NCBI GenBank assembly: GCA_030425785.1
Contig: JAUHYJ010000102.1
Span: forward strand, 1 to 9,441
Source: Acidimicrobiia bacterium
GTDB lineage: Bacteria > Actinomycetota > Acidimicrobiia > Acidimicrobiales > Ilumatobacteraceae
DNA: 9,441 nucleotides
Reading direction: 5' to 3'
The position numbers and the translations under genes were made by a program. The notes beneath the pieces were generated by a model, which ran no database searches, was not told the origin of the DNA, and saw only the letters and a program-made list of their open reading frames with translations. The first letter of the stretch is position 1; each line of letters starts with the position of its first letter. Shown here piece after piece: positions 1-9,441 of the stretch.

Positions 1-300
1 CCATCGCACCCGTCCCGCCGGCTCATGCTCGGCGAGCGTACTGCCGGCACGGTGGGGTGGTCGTGTGCTCGCACGTCGGGTGCGGCAACGCACCGCTACG
101 ACGCGCGGCCGGTGCGAGCGCGGCGGGTGCTGCTCGACGCAGCGGAGGAAGGGCCGTCTCGGTGACCTCGGCGTCGCCGGCGGTGACGGTGTCGTCGTAC
201 GCCAGGATGCCGGACGCTCCACCGATCACTCCGTCGGCCCCGGGGTGCACCGGGTGGGAGCGAGCGTCGTCGCAGCTAGCATGGCCTGCTGACATATCCG
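1..300. other. Unassigned spacer upstream of the L10 leader
   Basis: No gene can be supported here. All three forward frames are open for part of the stretch but give Arg/Ser/Cys-rich translations with irregular third-position GC and no recognisable family. On the minus strand one frame (about 290 down to 23) gives a short stretch that reads like protein, including GVIGGASGILAYDD and GDAEVTETALP, then decays into Ala/Arg/Pro-rich sequence. It has no convincing start or ribosome site. In many bacteria rplK-rplA precede rplJ, but no rplA 3' end is visible within these bases, so if present it lies before the window. Confidence 0.5.
277..282 (+). promoter_or_regulatory. Possible -10 element (TAGCAT) for rplJ-rplL
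   Basis: TAGCAT fits the TANNNT pattern of an actinobacterial sigmaA -10 box and lies about 30 bases before the L10 leader structure, where transcription should begin if the leader is to be made. There is no convincing TTGACA-like -35 at 16-18 bases upstream; that stretch is G-rich. Transcription could equally come from upstream of the window. Weak call. Confidence 0.25.
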
Positions 301-305
301 GTTGC

Positions 306-372
306 TCGCCGAAGACCGCTGGCCCGTCGCTCCTCCGGGAGACGACGGTTAATGGGAACACCAGCCGAGGTG
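306..372 (+). ncRNA. Ribosomal protein L10 leader (cis-regulatory RNA)
   Basis: This 5'-UTR element is expected to bind L10 (or the L10-L12 complex) and repress its own operon when the protein is in excess. Visible structure: an outer stem GCTGG (318-322) with CCAGC (361-365); an inner hairpin made of CGTCG (325-329) with CGACG (343-347), continued by CTCC (330-333) with GGAG (338-341) over a TCCG loop, with A342 bulged. The asymmetric internal loop on the 3' side carries TTAATGGGAA (349-358). That loop, the GAAGACC entry (311-317) and the position directly upstream of rplJ match the known L10 leader family as I remember it. The call rests on structure and context; no covariance model was run. 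Confidence 0.8.
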
Positions 373-415
373 CACGCTCCATCGGGTCCGATCGTCGATC
401 GCTCGACCATCGCTC

Positions 416-447
416 CTCATGGTGTTCGCACGTTTGCGAGCCATGAG
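416..447 (+). promoter_or_regulatory. Hairpin directly upstream of the rplJ ribosome site
   Basis: CTCATGG (416-422) pairs perfectly with CCATGAG (441-447), and inside it TCGCA (426-430) pairs with TGCGA (435-439) over a CGTT loop. The hairpin ends 8 bases before the AAAGGAGGT ribosome site. There is no T-run after it, so it is not a classic terminator. It may be a 3' domain of the L10 leader or help set ribosome access to rplJ. It is seen in the sequence; its function is inferred. Confidence 0.55.
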
Positions 448-455
448 TCGTAGCG

Positions 456-464
456 AAAGGAGGT
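456..464 (+). promoter_or_regulatory. rplJ Shine-Dalgarno AAAGGAGGT
   Basis: A near-perfect anti-16S match whose GGAGG (459-463) sits 9 bases before ATG 473. It decides the start: the in-frame upstream ATGs at 419 and 443 lie before it and fall within the leader hairpin, so they are not the initiation codons. Confidence 0.9.
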
Positions 465-472
465 GCACATAC

Positions 473-1012
473 ATGAGTGATACTGCTACCCGAGAGCCGC
501 GTGCCGACAAGGTGGCCGTGGTCGAGGAGATCCGCCAGAAGCTGGCTGACTCCCAGGCGGTGTTCATCACCGAGTACCGCGGTCTGACCGTGTCGCAGCT
601 CGCCACGGTGCGCAACGCGCTCCGTCCCGCCGACGCTCAGCTGGCCGTGTACAAGAACACGCTCGCCAAGCTGGCCGTCCGTGAGGCCGGTCTCGACGGG
701 CTCGACGACCTGCTCGTCGGTCCGACGGCGCTGACCTTCGTCCAGGGGGACGTCGCCGGTGCCGCGAAGGCGCTGCGTGACTCGTCCAGGACGCTGCCGG
801 CGCTGGTCGTCAAGGGCGGCGTCCTCGGCGAGGCCACCCTCACCGAAGCCGACGTCCTGACGCTCGCCGACCTGCCGTCGCGCGAGGAGTTGCTGGCCAA
901 GTTCGCCGGGGCGCTGCAGGCGCCGCTGGTCAAGACCGCCGGCCTGCTCCAGGCGCTGCCGCGCAACTTCGCGTACGGCCTCAACGCCCTCATCGAGAAG
1001 CAGGCCGCCTGA
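473..1012 (+). CDS. rplJ: 50S ribosomal protein L10
   Basis: Large-subunit protein L10 (uL10), the base of the ribosomal stalk. Its N-terminal domain binds 23S rRNA near the L11 region and its C-terminal helix carries L7/L12 dimers, which recruit translation GTPases. The product is 179 aa, normal for actinobacterial L10. The N-terminal domain shows the family pattern: a VEEIRQKL helix (17-24), the [17 protein letters not shown] segment (31-47) and [10 protein letters not shown] (59-68). A helical tail (about 134-179) ending NALIEKQAA is the L12-binding region. Start at ATG 473 was chosen for the strong Shine-Dalgarno at 456-464. It is preceded by an L10 leader, so feedback control by L10 is expected, and it is followed after 82 bases by rplL, its binding partner. 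No anomalies seen. Confidence 0.97.
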   Translation: MSDTATREPRADKVAVVEEIRQKLADSQAVFITEYRGLTVSQLATVRNALRPADAQLAVYKNTLAKLAVREAGLDGLDDLLVGPTALTFVQGDVAGAAKALRDSSRTLPALVVKGGVLGEATLTEADVLTLADLPSREELLAKFAGALQAPLVKTAGLLQALPRNFAYGLNALIEKQAA

Positions 1013-1051
1013 TCGGCCCGCTTCGCATCCCATCCGCAACATCACATTCGA

Positions 1052-1065
1052 GGCGCGTGAGCGCC
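1052..1065 (+). promoter_or_regulatory. GNRA-capped hairpin between rplJ and rplL
   Basis: GGCGC (1052-1056) and GCGCC (1061-1065) form a perfect 5-bp all-GC stem closed by GTGA (1057-1060), a GNRA tetraloop. It lies 14 bases before the rplL Shine-Dalgarno (AAGGAGA, 1079-1085). There is no T-run, so it is not an intrinsic terminator. It could be an mRNA-stabilising or processing element in the rplJ-rplL gap. The structure is seen; the role is inferred. Confidence 0.45.
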
Positions 1066-1094
1066 ACCACCATTCATCAAGGAGAACAGCCGAC

Positions 1095-1481
1095 ATGGCT
1101 ACGAAGGAAGAAATCCTCGACGCAATCAGCAACATGACCGTCATCGAGCTCAAGGAGCTCCTCGACGCGTTCGAAGAGAAGTTCGAGGTGACCGCCGCTG
1201 CGCCGGTCGCCGTCGCGGCTGCCGGTGCGCCGGCCGCCGGTGGTGGCGACGCCGCCGCCGCCGAGGAGAAGGACGAGTTCGACGTCATCCTCGCCGACGC
1301 CGGTGGCCAGAAGATCCAGGTCATCAAGGCCGTCCGCGAGCTCACCAGCCTGGGCCTCAAGGAGGCCAAGGACCTGGTCGACGGCGCCCCGAAGCCGATC
1401 CTCGAGCACGCGTCGAAGGACGACGCCGAGGCCGCCAAGGCCAAGCTCGAAGAGGCCGGCGCCACCGTCGAGCTCAAGTGA
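1095..1481 (+). CDS. rplL: 50S ribosomal protein L7/L12
   Basis: Stalk protein bL12, which forms dimers bound to the L10 tail and contacts EF-Tu, EF-G, IF2 and release factors. The product is 128 aa, normal length. Three regions are clear: an N-terminal dimerisation/L10-binding helical domain (about 1-32, with [20 protein letters not shown]), a flexible Ala/Gly/Pro hinge (about 33-56) and an acidic globular C-terminal domain (about 60-128). The C-terminal domain holds the factor-binding signature [20 protein letters not shown] (73-92), then [16 protein letters not shown] at 1079-1085 is well placed before ATG 1095. It is co-transcribed with rplJ; L12 is needed in several copies per ribosome, so stronger translation than rplJ is expected. 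A terminator-like hairpin follows 32 bases after the stop. Confidence 0.98.
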   Translation: MATKEEILDAISNMTVIELKELLDAFEEKFEVTAAAPVAVAAAGAPAAGGGDAAAAEEKDEFDVILADAGGQKIQVIKAVRELTSLGLKEAKDLVDGAPKPILEHASKDDAEAAKAKLEEAGATVELK

Positions 1482-1513
1482 GCGACGGCGTCGCACGACG
1501 CTGAACGCCTGAC

Positions 1514-1547
1514 ACGAGCCCCGGGTGAATCGCCCGGGGCTCGTTCG
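1514..1547 (+). terminator. Intrinsic terminator of the rplJ-rplL operon
   Basis: ACGAGCCCCGGG (1514-1525) pairs perfectly with CCCGGGGCTCGT (1533-1544), a 12-bp GC-rich stem over a 7-base loop. The tail is short (GTTCG), as is common in GC-rich actinobacteria whose terminators lack a long U-run. Its position 32 bases after the rplL stop fits operon termination. It is nearly symmetrical but there is no minus-strand gene for it to serve here. Confidence 0.85.
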
Positions 1548-1567
1548 CGTCCCGGCAGCGGCACACT

Positions 1568-2602
1568 GTGGTGATGCGTTCCGCCGTCGCGTTCCTCGCC
1601 GTCGCCGTCGTCGCGGCCGCCGGATGCGCCGACGACGGCCCGGGCGCGGCGGCGCCGACGGTCGCCGCCTCGTCGTTCGGCGTCGAGCTGCGTGCCGAGA
1701 CGGTGCAGACCGGACTCGTCGGCCCGACCCAGATCGCCGACGACGGGCGCGGTGGCTACGTCGTCGCCGAACTCAACGGTGACGAGGGCGACGGAACGGG
1801 GAGGGTGCTGCATCTCGACGGGCTCCCGGGTGACCCCGTGGTGCTCGTCGACGGGCTGCTCACGCCGACCGGCGTGGCCGTCGACGGCGACCTGCTCTGG
1901 ATCATGGAACGTCGGACCCTGTCCGTCGCGCCGCTCGACCGGCCCGATGCGCGCGAGATCGTGCTCGACGACCTGCCGTTCAACGGGCGTTCCGAGGGCA
2001 CGATCTCACCGGCGCCCGGCGGCGGCATCCTGTTCGACACCTCGGGACGTCGACTCGGTGGCGGCGAGCTCGTCGAGGGTTCGGGTGTGCTCTGGTACCT
2101 CGCGTCGCCCGACGCCGATCCCGAACCGTTCGCGACCGGGTTCAAGCACGCGTACGCCCACGCATCGCTGCCGGACGGTCGTTGGCTCGTCACCGAGATC
2201 GCCGACGGCCGGCTCGACGCCGAGGTGCCGCCCGACGAACTGGTGATCGCGGCCGACGGCGACGACTTCGCCTATCCGCGCTGTGTCGGTGACCGGACGC
2301 CGGTCGGGGAGACGGGCGGGACGGCCGAGGAGTGCGACGCCACGCCGGGGTCGCTCGCCCTGTTCGCGCCCCAGTCCACGCCGACCGGCGTCGCCGTCGC
2401 GCCCTGGAACCCCGACCTCGCGCTCGTCGCGTTGTGGGTGACGGGCGAGGTGGTCGCCGTCCCGATCGACGGTGGTGGGCCGGCGACGGTCGTGTTCGAC
2501 GGCATCGAGCGGCCCCAGCATCTCCTGGCCGACGGTGATCGCGTCCTGGTGACCGATCACGCGAGCGGGGAGATCATGGCGCTGCGCCCGATCGAGGGCT
2601 GA
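1568..2602 (+). CDS. Lipoprotein with PQQ-glucose-dehydrogenase-like beta-propeller (ScyD/sGDH-type fold)
   Basis: Predicted exported lipoprotein of 344 aa. The N-terminus has Arg4, a hydrophobic Ala/Val segment (5-18) and a lipobox AAGC with Cys20 as the acylation site, followed by a disordered acidic/Ala linker (21-35). The rest resembles a six-bladed beta-propeller of the soluble PQQ glucose/sorbosone dehydrogenase type: GLLTPTGVAVDGDLLWI (97-112), SPAPGGGILFDTSG (147-160), FATGFKHAYAHASLPDGRWL (188-207), DELVIAADGDDFAYPRCVGD (223-242; family pattern DElN-G-dyGWPyC) and APQSTPTGVAVAP (267-279; family pattern PHsAPtG). Cys239 and Cys256 could form a disulfide. The usual catalytic His and the RN pair of true PQQ enzymes are not evident, so an enzyme activity should not be assumed. 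Starts GTG 1568, GTG 1571 and ATG 1574 are all possible; no good Shine-Dalgarno is visible. The gene lies right after the rplL terminator and is unlikely to be functionally linked to it. The exact substrate is unknown. Confidence 0.8.
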   Translation: MVMRSAVAFLAVAVVAAAGCADDGPGAAAPTVAASSFGVELRAETVQTGLVGPTQIADDGRGGYVVAELNGDEGDGTGRVLHLDGLPGDPVVLVDGLLTPTGVAVDGDLLWIMERRTLSVAPLDRPDAREIVLDDLPFNGRSEGTISPAPGGGILFDTSGRRLGGGELVEGSGVLWYLASPDADPEPFATGFKHAYAHASLPDGRWLVTEIADGRLDAEVPPDELVIAADGDDFAYPRCVGDRTPVGETGGTAEECDATPGSLALFAPQSTPTGVAVAPWNPDLALVALWVTGEVVAVPIDGGGPATVVFDGIERPQHLLADGDRVLVTDHASGEIMALRPIEG

Positions 2603-2610
2603 CGCGGCGC

Positions 2611-2660
2611 CAGCCGCGGACCGGCGCACCAGCCGCGGATCAGCGCCGACGGGCGCGGCT
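2611..2660. repeat. Short direct repeat and hairpin between convergent genes
   Basis: CAGCCGCGGA occurs at 2611-2620 and again at 2630-2639 (19-base period), each preceded by GGCGC. The second copy's AGCCGCG (2631-2637) can pair with CGCGGCT (2654-2660), making a 7-bp stem with a 16-base loop that reaches the stop codon of the minus-strand gene; TTT follows a few bases later. This may act as a weak (possibly two-way) terminator between the converging genes at 2602 and 2660. The long loop makes that tentative. Confidence 0.4.
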
Positions 2661-2926
2661 CAGCCGTTTCCGGGGTCCTCGTCGACGTCGACCTCGACGC
2701 CCGGAACGTCCAGGTTGATGTTGCCGTCGTCGTCCCGATCGGACACGGCGAGGAAGACGATCGCCCCGATCGCCGCGGCGAGCGCGGCGAACAGGAACCC
2801 GGCCACGAATGCCGGCGCGCTGCTCTTCGGCTCCTGGACCTGGGTGTGGACGTGCTTTTCGACGATCACCCGACGCACGTCGTCGGACTCGTCGATCTCG
2901 TACTCGGTGGGAATCGCATCAGCCAT
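2660..2926 (-). CDS. Small single-pass membrane protein with acidic tail, function unknown
   Basis: I do not recognise a named family. The 88-aa product has a charged N-terminal region (1-37, rich in Glu/Asp with a VRRVIVEKHVHTQV strand-like segment), one hydrophobic Ala/Phe/Ile-rich transmembrane helix (about 38-62) and a short strongly acidic C-terminal tail (63-88; DRDDDG then alternating Val/Asp in VPGVEVDVDEDP). There is no signal-peptidase or lipobox site, so it is probably an anchored protein with small domains on both sides. The acidic D-x-D-rich tail could bind cations, but that is speculation. Codon third positions are GC-rich like a real gene, and the hydrophobic helix would not arise easily by chance. 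The ribosome site before ATG 2926 is weak. It is convergent with the propeller lipoprotein and divergent from rpoB. Confidence 0.75.
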   Translation of the reverse strand: MADAIPTEYEIDESDDVRRVIVEKHVHTQVQEPKSSAPAFVAGFLFAALAAAIGAIVFLAVSDRDDDGNINLDVPGVEVDVDEDPGNG

Positions 2927-3021
2927 GTCCGGTGCGGTACCCGGTCCGCCCGGGCCTCAACCGGTCCGGCGACGACGATCACCCGAACGGACGACGAGTC
3001 CCCCTCACCCCGCGACGAGAC

Positions 3022-3066
3022 CGAACCTACGACGATGCCCGAACCCACGACGGTGCCCGAACACGT
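3022..3066. repeat. 18-bp imperfect direct repeat
   Basis: CGAACCTACGACGATGCC (3022-3039) is followed directly by CGAACCCACGACGGTGCC (3040-3057), 16 of 18 bases identical, and then a partial third copy beginning CGAACACG (3058). In one plus-strand frame the units read EPTTMP/EPTTVP/EHVADP, so the 18-base period could be of coding origin, but no start with a ribosome site supports a gene. Confidence 0.7.
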
Positions 3067-3090
3067 CGCGGATCCAGCGGCGGCGGGCGC

Positions 3091-3127
3091 CGGCGCTCGG
3101 TCGGCGCTCGGTCGGCGCTCGGTCGGC
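3091..3127. repeat. Three perfect 11-bp tandem repeats plus partial fourth
   Basis: The unit CGGCGCTCGGT is repeated exactly at 3091-3101, 3102-3112 and 3113-3123, and a partial CGGC follows. The period is about one DNA helical turn, so the copies present the same face. The block ends about 55 bases before the -35 box of the first rpoB promoter. It may be an activator-binding array or simple replication slippage. Confidence 0.85.
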
Positions 3128-3182
3128 TGGTGGCGGCCCGGCGGCCGACCGCTCGTCGGGCCGAGCCGCGGGCCGGAAAGGC

Positions 3183-3211
3183 TTGACAGATCGACCCGAT
3201 TTCCTTACCGT
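3183..3211 (+). promoter_or_regulatory. rpoB promoter P1 (TTGACA-N17-TACCGT)
   Basis: A perfect TTGACA -35 (3183-3188), a 17-base spacer and TACCGT (3206-3211), which satisfies the TANNNT -10 rule. It is the best sigma70/sigmaA-type promoter seen in the window. The expected start near 3218 would give an rpoB leader of about 190 bases. Two 8-bp copies of AGGCCGGG (3230-3245) lie in the early transcribed region. Confidence 0.8.
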
Positions 3212-3285
3212 GTGCCCCAATTCGACGCCAGGCCGGGAGGCCGGGTGAGTCGATCCAGACACGCACGATGTCCCTGTCGCGCTGG

Positions 3286-3315
3286 TTGACGATCTGATGA
3301 CAACCGCGGTAGGCT
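3286..3315 (+). promoter_or_regulatory. rpoB promoter P2 (TTGACG-N18-TAGGCT)
   Basis: TTGACG (3286-3291; one mismatch to TTGACA), an 18-base spacer and TAGGCT (3310-3315; TANNNT). The expected start near 3322 gives a leader of about 87 bases. Together with P1 it makes a tandem promoter pair for rpoBC, an arrangement known for rpoB in mycobacteria. Confidence 0.65.
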
Positions 3316-3398
3316 CGTCTGTTGCCGTGCGTCGTCGTCCCCTCACTCCCAACTCGGTGGGCCTCTCGTCGCGCGTCCGCATCCGACCGACGACCTTC

Positions 3399-3407
3399 GA
3401 GGTGATC
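3399..3407 (+). promoter_or_regulatory. rpoB Shine-Dalgarno GAGGTGATC
   Basis: Nine bases complementary to the conserved GATCACCTC near the 16S rRNA 3' end, only 1 base before GTG 3409 when counted over the full match (5 bases from the GAGGT core). It supports the GTG start of rpoB. ACCT (3393-3396) could pair with AGGT (3400-3403) across a TCG loop and partly hide it. Confidence 0.8.
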
Positions 3408-3408
3408 T

Positions 3409-7026
<3,618 letters not shown>

Positions 7027-7062
7027 CCCGAGAACTGACGAGAGAGACAAGGAACCGCACAC

Positions 7063-9441
<2,379 letters not shown>

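Larger units (their letters stand above)
2927..3182. other. Intergenic region upstream of the rpoB promoters
   Basis: No supported gene. The stretch must hold the promoter of the minus-strand small membrane gene, but I find no clear -10/-35 pair for it. It contains the two direct-repeat blocks listed separately (3022-3066 and 3091-3127) and a very GC-rich stretch with imperfect inverted repeats (about 3133-3176) directly before the first rpoB -35 box. Confidence 0.6.

Noticed and set aside
57..446. Plus-strand 129-codon frame upstream of rplJ
   Set aside because: It runs through the L10 leader and into the pre-rplJ hairpin, has no ribosome site, and its composition is Ser/Arg/Cys-rich without a recognisable domain.
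416..447. Transcription attenuator/terminator before rplJ
   Set aside because: The stem is strong but no T-run follows; the next bases are TCGTAGCGAAAGG, which lead straight to the ribosome site.
23..1813. Minus-strand reading frame of 596 codons across rplJ, rplL and the leader
   Set aside because: It overlaps two certain ribosomal protein genes, a structured leader and a terminator. Its composition is Ser/Ala/Arg-rich, as expected for a shadow frame in GC-rich DNA.
3091..3127. CRISPR-like array
   Set aside because: The 11-bp units are directly adjacent with no spacers, so this is a simple tandem repeat.
3133..3176. Terminator-like inverted repeats (GGCCCG/CGGGCC) before rpoB P1
   Set aside because: Pairing is imperfect and expected by chance in sequence this GC-rich; no T-run follows.
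3035..3289. Possible small plus-strand gene starting MPEPTTVPEHVADP, about 84 aa
   Set aside because: The repeat reads well as Pro/Thr units, but there is no ribosome site, the later part is Arg/Gly/Pro-rich without a fold, and it would span rpoB promoter P1 and end just before P2's -10.

Overview
The window is a GC-rich bacterial chromosome segment built around the translation/transcription core: rplJ and rplL (ribosomal stalk proteins L10 and L7/L12), then rpoB and the first 793 codons of rpoC (RNA polymerase beta and beta-prime). Protein style (L10 start, actinobacterial-type RpoB rifampicin region, RpoC N-terminal coiled insertion), the very high G/C third-codon preference and the separation of rplJL from rpoBC all suggest Actinomycetota. 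An Acidimicrobiia/Ilumatobacter-like member is my best guess, but that is inference from resemblance, not a search result.

Layout. Bases 1-~300 hold no gene I can recognise. Bases ~306-372 are a ribosomal protein L10 leader, followed by a strong hairpin (416-447) just before the rplJ Shine-Dalgarno. rplJ (473-1012) and rplL (1095-1481) form one operon with a small GNRA-capped hairpin between them, closed by a perfect 12-bp intrinsic-terminator-like hairpin (1514-1544). Next come two genes that do not belong to the core operon and converge on each other: a secreted lipoprotein with a soluble-glucose-dehydrogenase-like beta-propeller (1568-2602, +) and an 88-residue single-pass membrane protein with an acidic tail (2660-2926, -).

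A 482-base gap (2927-3408) separates the small membrane gene from rpoB, which is divergent from it. It holds an 18-bp imperfect direct repeat, three perfect 11-bp tandem repeats, two good sigma70/sigmaA-type promoters in tandem, and the rpoB Shine-Dalgarno. rpoB (3409-7026) and rpoC (7063 to the window end) follow in one operon with a 36-base gap.

The core genes look intact and ordinary. I found no mobile element, CRISPR array, tRNA, rRNA or defence system, and nothing that amounts to a new multi-gene system. The points worth a second look are the RNA structures around rplJ/rplL, the propeller lipoprotein that seems to lack the usual catalytic residues, the small acidic-tailed membrane protein, the repeat-plus-tandem-promoter region of rpoB, and a natural valine at a normally Asn rifampicin-region position of RpoB.
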